Assembly: GCA_011037195.1 (NCBI GenBank)
Contig: JAAEAF010001988.1
Coordinates: 1-64,000, forward strand
Direction: 5' to 3'
From: Triatoma infestans
Taxonomy: Eukaryota; Arthropoda; Insecta; Hemiptera; Reduviidae
Length of the DNA: 64,000 bases
Below the pieces are notes generated by a model. It worked only from the letters and a program-made list of their open reading frames with translations, had not been told where the DNA came from and did no database searches. Below are positions 42,651 to 54,155 of the stretch, in pieces. Every line of letters starts with the position of its first letter. The first letter of the stretch is position 1. The position numbers were made by a program, and so were the translations under genes.

Positions 42651-45133
42651 TAATGACCTAAATATTTTTGTTGTTAATGATCTCGCCAAAACTCATTTCG
42701 TTAAAATCCACTCAGCCAAAAAATTGTTCATTCTAACTCTTCAATCCATCAATTCTCCGAAATATTAAACTAAATATTAAAATTAGATTTTAAGGCTAAA
42801 AAAAAAGTTCGGTGTACGGAAGACAAGTGTCGAAATAAAAAAGGTTTTTATTTCTAGAGAAGTTTTTTGCGTGTAATATAAACAAGACAAAAAATTTGCT
42901 ACTCCATAATATATGCTGGATTCTCAATAGATTCCAATACACGACGCAGCAAACGCCATCTGTTTTTTTTATTTCCCTGTAGATACCGCCACATTCACCA
43001 TTTAATTGGTATACTCAGCTTCTGGAGAGTTTATTAATTGGACCTTTTAGTCAGAACAACCAATTTTTCATAGAAATGGTATTTAATGCGGTTCTTCTTT
43101 TTTTTTAAAAAAAAAAAAAAAAAAAAAAACTGTCCTGTTTTAAGTACATATTTTTCTCTTAAAAGAATTTAAGGAAAATATCCCTATTTTCAAGTATTCA
43201 AAAGTAGGGATTACCAAGCTTTTAGGAACTTTAAGGCAAAAAATTTTAATTAGCCTTGCGTGCTCAGTGTTTTTTTATTTGTATTTTTTAAGAAAACTGA
43301 TAAAAATATACATGATGAAATAATTAGATAAAATGTTATTCCATTTCTTTTTAAGCATAATCTTATATTAATGATACTAATGCTGAAGTATGTTACATAT
43401 AAATACAGAACTGAATATATAAAAAAACAAATGTATAGAACTATATATTGCACTATATATGTATATCAAAACATACTTATCTAAAAAAAAAAATTTAATA
43501 TATTTTAATGAGAAGATTGGAACTGTTTTTCATTACATAACTTTCCAAAATCAGATGTTTAATTGGACACACAGATAACCTAAATACAATTTTTTAAGTA
43601 ATCTTCCGTTAAGCGTGATTTAAATCTACTTTTTATTACTTGCATTGATTTATTAAACAGCATTCTTTTTTTCGATGTAATGCCATCGTTTGTTCACATT
43701 TTAACTGTTACTTATTTATAATTTTGTTTGTTTATGTAATTCCTGTAGAAGGACAACAAAGGTGTCAGTCTGAAACACCTCGTAACATCTTTTCAATCAT
43801 GTCTGGCTCGAACAGAAGACTGCCTCTTCAATGATTACGGAAGAATAAAGTAATAAACATTCATCTGATGCTTCATACAAACATTCTAGATATTAACTTT
43901 CTGCATGGATTTTAAATTCTGGACCCTATTGTTAAGGACAAATAATGCTTGCTCTCGGGTTGGCATTTGTGTTCACGGTGTACCTGCTCAAAAAGCAAAA
44001 CATAATAAAAATCATAAGTTGTCAACATTAAATTGGGCTGGGCTGATCATTCGTATAAAGGAAAGCGTCATACCAACACGTAATTGAAACATAGCCAGAA
44101 GACCACGGAGATCGTAAGTTGAAGTCGAGATGATAAAGGTGATGCCAGAAATTTGAGAGTGTAGTTTATTCTAGGAGCCATAGCATTATCTAGAAATTGG
44201 TCATAAAATTCTTTAAAAAAAAAAAGGCTAAGTGAGAAGGTAGTGTTAATTTAATTTTTGTATTTAATTCATGTCTCTCAAAATTTGAAAAGCTGTATTT
44301 CTAGAAAATTAATTTCAGAAATATCTTATCAGAGAATCCATTTATTTGTAATAAAGGCAAATTGATTAAATGTTAACCTGGTCATATAGAGTTTTTTTCT
44401 TCGTATTTCCAATAAACAATAACTATTTCACAGAATGCCAACATGTCAGTTAGAGAATGTTGAGCTACCAATATATATATATATTGTTGAAACGGTGAAA
44501 AAGAGGAAAAAAAAACGAATGGTCCATCCAGTGGATCGTTTTTATTTCTCTAAATTCGTATATTTTCAACATTTATTTATTTACAAAACCGAGAATTTAT
44601 AGTAAAGCAAATCAATTATCGTGTGTTTCATTGTCACTGTCAATGCCAAACTCAGGCGAGATTGTTTGGGCAGTGTCCCCTACAGGGAAAACCACTCGTG
44701 GAAATCTCTCACCCATACCAGTAAATTAACCTGCCAAAATAATAGGAACATTTGCTTGCGGTTGCCTCACCAATTTCACCAATAGAACCTTCATTTAACA
44801 GTCTGATTACTTTCAAAGAGCTTTTACCCATACAAACTACGGAATGGAGCAGTACTTCATTTGAAGCAAAATCCTTATCATGGAATTGAAACTATTAGAA
44901 TTTTTGGCAAAAAACGAAACAAACAAACAAATTTTGTTATTGGTTATCGTTCTTTTAGCAGGCTTGGAATAGCGTCTCTAATCACTTACTAAATTTTGTA
45001 AGGTGAAGTTCCCTCTTCATATTAATGAAGGAAAAATAATAAGACAGTTCTAATAATACTTCATAAAATTATGAAAACTCCATGAAAGCGACCATAGACG
45101 ACTTCCTTTTGGAAATTATTTAATTATAAATAT
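42651..45133. other. AT-rich intergenic, no gene recognised
   Basis: About 2.5 kb with poly(A/T) runs (for example 43109-43129). A segment at about 42807-42830 (GACAAGTGTCGAAAT) and one at 43741-43780 (GACAACAAAGGTGTC...GAAAC) faintly recall the stem-GAAA layout of the ribozyme relics but lack a core. Small ORFs 42586-42768, 43250-43453 and 43905-44087 show no domain. Confidence 0.4.
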
Positions 45134-45226
45134 TATTATATTTGTCTATAAAAGTAATTGTTGACCGTTGATGAATTATGTTATGAAGAAATTTGGTGAG
45201 GATCGATCAAGAAAGAAACATTCAAT

Positions 45227-45276
45227 TATTCCAAAGTTTCGACAGAGTTTCCTGTCTTAATCAAGGCTTTAATCTG
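45227..45276 (-). ncRNA. Decayed hammerhead-like stem in Penelope repeat (left)
   Basis: Minus strand: CC, TTGATTA in place of CTGANGA, helix GACAG/CTGTC with GAAACT loop, then GAAAC. The essential G8 position is changed, so cleavage is not expected. The right repeat has a matching, more degraded version at 46451-46486 (GACAGGAAACTCTATC, GATA instead of GAAA). Confidence 0.45.
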
Positions 45277-45639
45277 AAAAACAATACAATGAGGTATCAC
45301 AATGCTATAATACTGTGAAATTAATATTGAGGAAGCACAATGCATTAATAATGACAAAAAGAAAAAAATGTTAAAAAAAATAATATTAAACTTAAATATA
45401 GAAATAGTCGTTAAGATGTGGAGAAAGAATTTTTAAACATACACATTTGTTACATCGTAGAAACATAATAAAAGGAAATTAAAAGTTACTAGTTACTTGA
45501 CTCAAATCATCTACAGAAATGAAAGTGGGTTGAATAGGGAAGTGAAAGGGATTTGAGGAAATTTTTAGGGGTGGGGAAGGTGAAAGGAAATTCTAAGAGT
45601 TCATGTTTTGAAAAAATCTTTATAACGTGGACAAATTAA

Positions 45640-46140
45640 TCGTGTCATATGTTTAACAAACATACTTCATACATTAGCAAACTGTCAGAGAACATCTCTA
45701 ACATTTTTAGTCACTCTAATATCATTTTAGCCCACAAATGCACTAATACTATTAACAAGTTATACAGCAAACTTAAGGACCCTACTCCCAACAATATACA
45801 ATCAGACCTCGTTTACCAGATAGACTGTACACAATGTCCAGCTGTTTATGTTGGTCAAACTACACAATACTAAAAAACAGAATGTAACAAGATGCATACG
45901 ATGCACATATCAAAATGACTAAGACAACATTACTGTTCTTACAAAACATTTTAAGGAAAAAAAATCATAAATTTGATTTTTCTCAAACAAAAGTACTAGT
46001 AAAAAAACTAACAGGAGAAAAAGAAATATATTAGAAATGATATTTATCAAATGAGAAATAAATTTTTTGTTAATATTCGTAATGACACGAATAATTTGTC
46101 CGCGTTGTATAACGCTTTGTTTCAAAACATGACCTTCTAG
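45640..46140 (+). pseudogene. Penelope-like GIY-YIG endonuclease region
   Basis: Open frame 45649-45873: ISKLSENISNIFSHSNIILA, CTNTINKLYSKLKDPTPNNI and LVYQIDCTQCPAVYVGQTTQ. The VY-I(D)C..C...YVGQT pattern is the Penelope-specific start of the GIY-YIG nuclease with its CxxC. A stop follows at about 45871, and broken frames continue HKFDFSQTKVLVKKLTGEKE (about 45965-46030) and NIRNDTNNLSALYNALFQNM (about 46070-46130), the usual Penelope C-terminus. The nuclease would nick target DNA for reverse transcription. Several stops make it inactive. Confidence 0.75.
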
Positions 46141-46549
46141 AATTCCCTTTCACCTATCCCACCCATAAAAATTTCCTCAAATCCCTTTTACTTGCTTATT
46201 CAACCCACTTTCATTTCTGTAGGTGATTTGAGTCAAACAACTAATAACTTTTAATTTTTTTTTTCTATGTTTCTGCGATGTAACAAATGTGTATGTTTAA
46301 AAATTCTTTCTCCACATCTTCACGACTATCTATATGTAAGTTCAACATTATTGTTTCAACATTTTTTTGGTTTTTTGTTTTTGTTATTATTATTCTGCAT
46401 TTTATAGTATTATTAATGCATTGTGGTTCCTCATTTTTTTTAGATTAGAGACTTGTTAAAGACAGGAAACTCTATCGATACGTTGGCATAATTAAATGTT
46501 TCTTTCTTGAACGATCCTCACCAAATTTCTTCCTACTATTATATTTGTC

Positions 46550-46950
46550 CATTACATAGGCCTATTATTATCCATGCACAGATATACAAAATTTTTAATT
46601 AATAATTATTGGTAAAAGTTTGCGCTGTTTATCATTGAAAGACTTTGTTAAATAGAAAAATTAAAATTTTTCTAACATTTAAATCGATTAATTCAGCAAA
46701 TCTTCATCGTACGTACCTTTCTCGTTCAATAATCATTTGTTATAAAAAAAAAATTGTGGACCAAATTGAAATAAGCCATTTTTTTGGAAATCTGCTATTT
46801 CTGTAGCTTTGAAAAATTATTAGATCATATGAAATAATCCATGAAAAAATTAAAAAGGGCCACTATTTGGATTCTTTTCTTCTGACTTTCATACTTTACA
46901 AGAAAAGTAGATTGTACATGTTAAAATTGTCACACCTTATTATACAGGAT
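46550..46950. other. AT-rich intergenic
   Basis: No gene recognised between the Penelope-like element and the mitochondrial-like fragment. Confidence 0.5.
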
Positions 46951-46954
46951 GCCC

Positions 46955-47065
46955 CAACTAACGTGTACACCGCTCATGTGGAGGCCCCTATTGCTGGCTC
47001 CATGATTTTGGCAGGGGTACTGTTGAAGTGGGGGGTTATGGTCTTCTGCGTGTTTCTTATATTAT
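46955..47065 (+). pseudogene. ND4-like fragment (probable NUMT)
   Basis: From about 46972 the plus strand reads AHVEAPIAGSMILAGVLLK, then with a 1-base shift GGYGLLRV (to about 47055). This is the highly conserved core of mitochondrial NADH dehydrogenase subunit 4 (complex I, proton-pumping membrane subunit). The local GC content is higher than the flanks. Being tiny, frameshifted and surrounded by nuclear repeats, it is best read as a nuclear copy of mitochondrial DNA. Where it starts and ends is approximate; flanking sequence does not extend the match. Confidence 0.7.
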
Positions 47066-47409
47066 TCATGAGTATATGTATTTGAAAATGGATGGAAAGT
47101 ATTTGAAATGGAATGGAGTATGTTTCTTTGAAAATGGAAGGAAATATTGTAAATGGTAACCGCCCTTATTTATTTATTTTTTTTTTTTCCGTAGATTCAG
47201 AATATGACAGTCGCACATATTTGCGCAATATGCTATGTGCCCCAAATCGGTGCTAACTTGAATATTTCAAATGAAAACTCCTAATTTTTAATTTTTTCCT
47301 CTGATAGTAGGTTTTTTTGATGAATAATTAGCCTAATTACATGATAATTGGACAATAGTTCCGGAGTTTTTTTTTTTTTTTAAGTAAATTATATACAAAT
47401 TATAGCTCA

Positions 47410-47642
47410 GGGGAGGGATTAGCTAAGTGGTTAGCGTGTTGGACTCTCGCGCGGAGGTCCCGGGTTCGAGTCCAGTGCTACCCTTAGATTTTTTCTTCCT
47501 AGGAGCCTCTACAGCTCACTGTTCGGTGATGGACAGTATTGTCTGTAGCGAGAGAACACTGTCCGGAGGCCGGCAATGCACTGAGAACGCTCCGGGCGCT
47601 AATGACCATAGATGTTGAAGCGCCTACATTAAAAAAAAAAAA
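47410..47642 (+). mobile_element. tRNA-derived SINE, family 2, best copy
   Basis: tRNA-like head with A box TAGCTAAGTGG (47420-47430) and B box GGTTCGAGTCC (47463-47473), the two internal promoters of RNA polymerase III. The body holds CTTAGATTTTTTCTTCCTAGG, AGCTCACTGTTCGGTGATGG and CCGGAGGCCGGCAATGCACTG, and the 3' end is a poly(A) of about 12. The head lacks a full tRNA fold (no matching acceptor stem end), so it is a SINE and not a tRNA gene. Other copies: 39380-39605 and, on the other strand, 17341-17527. Confidence 0.85.
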
Positions 47643-48950
47643 TTACACTGCAGTTTATATTATATTATATATATATATATGATATATATGGTAGAGTTGT
47701 GCATGATAATAGTTTTAGGAAAAAATAATATATAAGATTATTGTTAAATTCAAATTGTTTAATAAGGTTTTTGAAAGGGTTTCTCCTGGCTTGAGCGGCC
47801 CTTAATGATCATACGACGCTAGTGAGCCAAGTTGTCGCTGCGCAACAAAAGAAAGGTTACAAACAAAAATTAATGATTTAATCGCACATAATCACAAGTT
47901 AATCGCACTTAATTAGCTTGATTTTGCTTTTGTGCGCTGCTAAAATCTGTGCTGCAATAAGTTACATTTCAAAAGGGAAGCAAATCATCTTATGATAAAT
48001 TTTTTGATACAACAATGCACGTACGAAGAGTTGGTTCTTTTAATTTATTTTTATAGAACATACCCAACAGGAACTAGTGAAACTTTGTTAAAAATAAGTG
48101 TAAATAGGCTACTCCTAAGAAGCCTTTGGGCTTAATAAAGTCAGAGTCAACTAACTGAAAACTAATATTGGTAGAATATAATCAGCTTAGAGAGCTGTCC
48201 AGTTACTAACGATTTGTTGAGAAAATAGAAAAGGAACCTTTAAGTGTCACTAGAAAATCTCTACATTCATTTCTATTAATGGTAGTGTGTGTACCTACGG
48301 TGCGTTTCCAGATGAACATTTCACTTCTTGTACACCCTAACCTTACTTCTAATTAATATTACCTTTATGCAAATGTTGACCGAACCGTTAGCAAGACAGA
48401 GGACAGAGATGAGCAGGAAGAAGGATGGTAAGAAGAGCGAGCAATAGTAAGTGGGAGAGTGAATAAGATAGAGATACTGAGAAGGAAGTAAGCCGCTTAA
48501 CATGGGGGACCCTTCACAATGCGTCAGCTTCCAAAGTTTTCTTATCTCAATGTTAATTTACAAGTTCACTACTTCAAGAGGGAATTTCAAATTAAAACCA
48601 ATTAAATGCAAAAGGAAAACCCTTTTCCAATTCAATATTATATATAGATGGTATTTAATAATTTTAAATTATGCACCCTTATATTTCTGCTCCCAGTTTT
48701 ACATATAATTAATACTAATATAATGTTAATGGAAAAGTCAGAAACCTTGCCGTGAAAAGTTACAAACCCGGTAACACATTTCACTTTCAAGGTAATTCAT
48801 CCCTGAAGCTGACATCAAAGCTATCTTCAGAATCAAGAACACCAAAGAAATGTAGTTCTTTTTCAGGTATGTATACCTGAAATTCTGATCTTCCCGGCCA
48901 TCTGAGAGAGGTAAAAATACTGCTTAATTAGTATTAATAATACTAAAGAA
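47643..48950. other. Intergenic
   Basis: A (TA)n run at about 47666-47690. Otherwise no gene or repeat recognised; ORFs 48321-48708 have no domain. Confidence 0.45.
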
Positions 48951-48959
48951 AACAAATTA

Positions 48960-49650
48960 ACTAGGAGGTGTAAAACTGTTCTGTGTAAATCTGAGAGGAG
49001 CACATCAGTCTCTGCAGGCATGAGTTCCAAACGGTGGACTCCCTCAAGTACCTGAACGCGCTGGTGATGAGCATTGTAGTCTTAGTGCGGAAACCAAAGC
49101 TCGTCTAGCGGCTCGTACACGGTGTATGTTTGCATTTCAAAAAGCTTTAGGGTTTCGGAATTAGTCACGAAAGGTCAGAATTAATTTATAAGACTATGGT
49201 CCGATCCGTAGTTATGTAGCAAGTGTGTGATGGACCCTGACAAAGGAGGCTGAAAAGGCTCTTCTTGTTTGGGAGAGAAAAGCGCTGCGAAAAATGTATG
49301 GCCTGATAAAAAGAAATGAAGAATAGAGGATACGCATAAATGCAGAGCTTCGCGACCTATTCCGGGAGTGCGTCCTTGTGACTACCATAAAAATGGCGAG
49401 GCTGAAATGACTGGTCATATAGAAAGAATGACGGAAGAAAGGGCCCTAAAAACGCTGCTTTACGGCAAGCCTGGGTATCAAAGGTTAAAAGGAAGGCCTA
49501 GTTTTGCCTGGCTGCAGGATGTCGAGGACGATCTCCCTAGGATGGGCGTCAGAAGGTGGCGCACAAAAGCTCGAGATCCCCGGAGTGGCTCTTAATTGTT
49601 GGTGAGGACAAAATCCTTTAAGGACTGTAGTGCCGATAAGTAAGAAAGTA
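48960..49650 (+). pseudogene. LINE 3' fragment (endonuclease-RT type)
   Basis: Plus-strand frames give, with stops and shifts, FQTVDSLKYLNALV (about 49025), LIYKTMVRSVVM, WERKALRKMYGLIKRNEE-like sequence (about 49280), then the cleaner 49368-49595 stretch: MTGHIERMTEERALKTLLYG, KGRPSFAWLQDVEDDLPRMG, VRRWRTKARD. This is the same protein type as 59122-60244 (IGHLIRMGRERMVKRLYEDR, RWLDDVEDDLRKLGVSRW) but from a different subfamily. Only the region downstream of the RT active site remains. No duplication was found at the ends. Confidence 0.65.
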
Positions 49651-50144
49651 ATTCTGCTCACATTCGAAACACTTATTAGCCCTACTAATCAGACGAACCA
49701 TGCTCTTTCACAAAATAATATGGAGACCAATTCGGATTTGTGGTTGAGACTCAAACAACTGCTCCAATTTCAAAAGTATCCAAGATGATGGTATACAGTT
49801 CGGCACAAATTCGCTCAAGTACCCAACTACCCGAAACTAGTATACTAGTTCAAATATTCCCTTCATCAAATACAATTCCTTCTCCGTTAAATAATTTTAC
49901 TATACTGCAATGTCTAATGTTGATATTTTCATGTAACTAATTTTCCCTCTCTGTAGCATTACTAATTATATACTTTCCACCGAACATTATTAGCATCTCC
50001 AATTTCTTTTAGATGGATCTCAATGAACAAGTACTATTTGTTAGTGAAAATATCGGTGGAGCAAAAAAGGAACTACAGTACATCCAGCACCCCTTCGTGA
50101 AAGGAGCCATTCCATTTCAATTTATATATACTCGTATATAATTA
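49651..50144. other. AT-rich intergenic
   Basis: No gene recognised (ORF 49740-49940 has no domain). Confidence 0.45.
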
Positions 50145-50148
50145 TATG

Positions 50149-51251
50149 TGTAGTGGAATCAATTGTCGTGATTCCTGAGGTATGAAGTTAGATGTCTTGA
50201 AGAGGGATTTATTAGGCGAAGTTAGTTTAGAGAGTTATATCTTGAATTACTAACACTGAATTTATAAAATAGAATATATTTTAACAATAATTTGAATGAG
50301 CCTAATGGTAACTACAATTAATATGATTTGATAAAAGTAAATAAATAATTTTAAGAGTTAAATAACAAACAATTTAAAATTATTATAACAAATAAACTAA
50401 TATGCACAACTATGAAAATAATTATAAGATAAACCTTGTATAGGGACGCGCTCGGAACTCAAGTATAACTGCTGCTGTAAAATGATACTGATATAATGAT
50501 GTGGCTACTCGTATAATGATGAATGATATAATAATCCCCTCTTCCAGTGGGGCGAAGTTTATATTAGTCTTACTCACACTAAGACAGATGTAGTGGAATC
50601 GTTTATTGTGATTCCTGAGGTATGTAGTAGATGCCCTGAAGAGGGCGGAAGTAGTTTAGAGATTTTTGGAAGTTAGAGCTCAATTTACTAACACTGAATT
50701 TATAAAAATAGACTATATTTTTACAGTAATTTAAATGTGAGAAATGGTAACTATTAACATGAAATACTTAGATAATTTACAGTTAAAATAACAATTAATT
50801 TAAGATGATTAAAATAAATAAACTAAGATGCACAATTATGAAAATAAGTATAAGTAAAATCTGTATAGGGACGCGGAACTGCTGCTCGTATAACGATGTA
50901 CTCGTATATAATAATCCCCTCTTCCAGTGGAGCAAAGTTTATATTAGTCTTACTTACACACTGTCAAGTGTGTAAGTAAGTTCTCACACTAAGACATCTC
51001 TAGTAGCGTGCGACCTTGTGCGACCTTGGTTAGGTCGGCGACCAGTGATTCAGGTCAGTGGCCAGATTTGGTCGCCCATCGGCGACTTTCAAAGACCAGG
51101 TGGCTTCTGTTCAATGAACAGGGCTTTATCGGTGCTTGTCTTTGATACCTTTGTATTGAAAAGGCAACGGCCGGCTGTGGGGCCCTACTTATAAATTATT
51201 CTTTCCTTTTGTTATATTTTGTGAAGGCTTTGACATTGCTATGTCATTACA
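50149..51251 (+). mobile_element. Tandem LTR, family A (partial plus complete)
   Basis: Unit 1 (50149-50588, 440 bp) starts TGTAGTGGAATC and stops inside the LTR at CACTAAGACAGA. Unit 2 (50589-51251, 663 bp) starts TGTAGTGGAATCG and ends TGTCATTACA. A 4-bp duplication TATG flanks the pair at 50145-50148 and 51252-51255, so the insertion borders are the outer ends. Unit 2 holds CACACTGTCAAGTGTG (hairpin), TTTATATTAGTC and a GC-richer GACC-repeat segment. No internal coding part lies between the units. Compare the compound copy at 41565-42232, which has a shorter first unit. Confidence 0.7.
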
Positions 51252-51255
51252 TATG

Positions 51256-51914
51256 TTTTTTCTACCATGTCGTATCTAGATAACGGATAGAAACATATCT
51301 AAAATCCCCATAAAAATTTTACTGAAAATTCTGATTCGATATTGCTTCCGCAGATAGCAGAACCATTCATCAATCAATAAAACGTCTTTGAGGTTAGGTT
51401 ACAAACGTATGGATTTTCATCCAAGCATTCCGTTTCTTCACATATTCCATTCTAAAATAGCTGCAGCTTCTTTTAGGTTTCTAATCAGTCAATCATAATA
51501 ATAATTAACCCTCAAGTACTAATTTAATTAAAATCATATACATATGAATTGGGTCTGCCGGATTCTTCAAAACATATATTATAAGGAAAATAAAATTAAT
51601 TTAATACTTTTTTAGTATTTTTTTTTTTTAAATTTTTCATACAGTTTTTCAGTTTTAGTATCTTCGAGAAATTGCTCTATACAACTGCTGTCGCAAATTG
51701 CCAACTTTTTTTTTAATCTTGAGAGATTAAAAGTAAAACAGTGTTGCCACTTTTCAATAAACAAATTTCAAGGTTTGGATGAAATTACTAAAATACTAAT
51801 TACTATAATATGCTTGATATTCTTTATGACCGCTATATTTGTTATTGCAACATGTATAATAGGTTCGAGAAATTGGTTTAGATAGATAAATGAACTAGAA
51901 GTAAAACTAAACAC
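51256..51914. other. AT-rich intergenic
   Basis: A region around 51600-51860 shares short phrases with 17600-17760 (TATGACCGCTATATTTG-TATTG), suggesting an old unclassified repeat. No gene. Confidence 0.35.
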
Positions 51915-52181
51915 TGTATAATAGAAAAGTAGCACAAGCTGCCTGGACTTTAAACTAAAATATATAAAATGGTACTGAGAGATTTATGGTGAGCAAGAGA
52001 AAAGTGGTTTACGCGCTATGACTGCTGTGTAAACTCTGCTGCTAGAATCCCGGTATACTCTCCCGGAGCTGTAATCAAACAGTTTCTGTTGTTCTAGTCT
52101 GGCCTAAGCTAGAGAGTGATCCTGTCTAGTTTTATGTCTCTCTCTCTGCTAAGGATCCCTTTCTTCGGATCCTATTACTCA
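51915..52181 (+). repeat. Possible LTR-like repeat
   Basis: Starts TGTATAATAG and ends CGGATCCTATTACTCA, with CTGGCCTAAGCTAGAGAG in the place where family D has CTAGCC-AAGT-AGAGAG. Similar to 4600-5002. No duplication visible, so tentative. Confidence 0.3.
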
Positions 52182-52269
52182 TGGATGTTGCGTTTATAAT
52201 TCCATTTCTCTTTAAATAATATATTAATGACTGTTTAACAGTTGTCTCTAAAGAACATATTCATATCAT

Positions 52270-52740
52270 CCTCAGTATCTTTCATTTATACCATCCCCGC
52301 TTACAATTTACGAAATAGAAATAGAGAATAAAATTAATTTTTTAGACATGACGATTATCCGTGAAGAAAATGGTTCTCTTAATACTAACGTTCTGCTGGA
52401 TTCCTCCATTTCCTTTTCAATCATCCATATAATCAAAAAATTACCTTTGTTAAATTTTTTTCCAAACGTGTACTTCATCTTAGCCATCCCCATTTCCATG
52501 AGGACAACAAATTAAAATTATCCAAGATATTTAAAAATAATGGCTATATTCACCATGTAATACATAAAACAAGTAATATACATCAACTATCCACAACTAA
52601 TATGATTAATCAAATCCCGCCTATGCCTTCCTTATCCTATATCTCTATCCCATGCATAGAGGATCTATCAGAAAAATTAGCTAAAATCTTCTAAAAAATA
52701 TCACATCTCCATCGCTCAAAAAAACTCCAATCTCTAAGAG
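52270..52740 (+). pseudogene. Penelope-like reverse transcriptase fragment
   Basis: Plus-strand frame 1: EIENKINFLDMTIIREENGS, LNTNVLL (about 52317-52400), then a frame change to KITFVKFFSKRVLHLSHPHF (about 52437-52495), KLKLSKIFKNNGYIHHVIHK and SYISIPCIEDLSEKLAKIF (to about 52695). 'FLDM.I.R' and the following helical region are the C-terminal part of Penelope RTs, and SYISIP...LSEKL.KIF is the linker before GIY-YIG. The nuclease itself is missing here. The RT active site is upstream and lost. This is a second, independent Penelope-like relic 6 kb from the first. Confidence 0.7.
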
Positions 52741-53168
52741 AGATTTATTTACTTTCTTTTTTCTGGCAAGTAGGAAAAGAAGAATGTATTTCCTGGTGAT
52801 TCAAGGGATATAAACTACGTAATTTGCCGTCAATTGTCATTAGAAACATTAAATCTGTCTAAGTACATATTTTGTCGTCAATTTTGACAGTTCGTCATGC
52901 TGAATATGCCCATTAGCTGGACTATTATCTAATACAGTTTAATATTCCCCTTTATTTTTTGAACAAAATCTAATTTTAATATGTGTAAATTTAAACGAAA
53001 TTACTATTATTTTTTTTCATCCGACAACAGATAGTAAATTTTTCAGGAGATGTGTAATTTTAAATTACGTTAATTTAATTTGGATTTTTCCAATCGCAAA
53101 GAAAATTTTAAATGTTAAGTTAAATATAACTCATTCTAATTGAATGTTTTTGCAATGAAGCATGCATC

Positions 53169-53207
<39 letters not shown>

Positions 53208-54153
53208 AATGAATACTAGGTGGGGGGTAGACAAGCCAAGGTAAGGGATGCTATGAGTCAGAATAACAAGAATTACAGTGAGGGAATTCTCCATAAAACT
53301 GGCAATAAAGAGTCTGATAGGAAATAGGGTATTCACAAATAGCTCCCACTGGTCTAATTCGTTTCCTATTGATGCCTAAATCGATTAATGCACATCCTCA
53401 TTTAAATTCATTCATAGGCAAACAAGTAAAAAAAAAAAAAAAATTACATAATAAGAACTAATTTTAAAATTATTTAAAGCGATGGAGAAAAGTTTTTGCC
53501 TATAATAAAACGCATATATATGAAATAACACTTGAAATTTGGACTCTTATTGTTCTAGGGGGAGAGTAATATTCACCTCATAGCGTAGGACCACTCCAGT
53601 GATCGCAAAGTGAGCATTTCTCTCGCACTCTATATTTAACTAAATTCAGTGATAATTCCTTATTACCAAACATTAGCACAGATAGACAATTAAATAGACT
53701 AAATATGAATTTATTTCTAAAATATTTTGACAAAAACTAGACAAAATAATATGTAATTCAACAAATTCCTAAATTAAATGAGTTTTTTTATATAAAAAAT
53801 TAAAAGACTATTGTAAAAGCAATGCAAATTTTTAAAGTGTCGTTATTCAGACAACTTGCACATAAAAACTCAGAATGCTCATTCAAAGTTGGAATTTTAT
53901 AGAAATTTTTTTTATTTTCTACCTTTTCCTTGGTTACATTGCACACAATCCTTAGACTATATTTTCCATTTTACTCCTTAATTCTTCAATTTTAATCGCT
54001 GCTGTTCTTTTTATAAACATTTTCAATGGTATAAGAAACTAATAATACCGTGCACGTTTAATTAAATCCGATAATCCAATAAAATAAAAGAGAACAGTAA
54101 ACAATTTACAATTATCAAAAAAACACTGAATCGCTCGCTAAATAGAACTAACA
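52741..54153. other. AT-rich intergenic with a (GT)n microsatellite
   Basis: An uninterrupted (GT)n tract of about 15 repeats lies at 53175-53206. No gene recognised in the remainder. Confidence 0.5.
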
Positions 54154-54155
54154 TA

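Larger units (their letters stand above)
45147..46536 (+). mobile_element. Penelope-like element with inverted terminal repeats
   Basis: A 1.39-kb insertion bounded by a perfect 13-bp duplication TATTATATTTGTC (45134-45146 and 46537-46549). Inverted repeats of about 400 bp flank the coding remnant: left about 45185-45600, right about 46130-46530. The left end has about 38 bp more (45147-45184) with no partner, the one-sided 'tail' known from Penelope-like elements. The plus-strand core encodes the C-terminal GIY-YIG region. Each repeat contains a decayed hammerhead-like stem. RT is absent through truncation. It is a non-autonomous relic but a structural template for the short hairpin elements. 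Confidence 0.8.

Noticed and set aside
43741..43790. Stem GACA...TGTC followed by GAAAC as a ribozyme relic
   Set aside because: No CTGANGA-like core and an extra AGTCT between stem and GAAA.
47410..47480. Possible functional tRNA gene (good A and B boxes)
   Set aside because: No complete cloverleaf, and the same head plus unrelated body recurs at 39380 and 17341, so it is a SINE.
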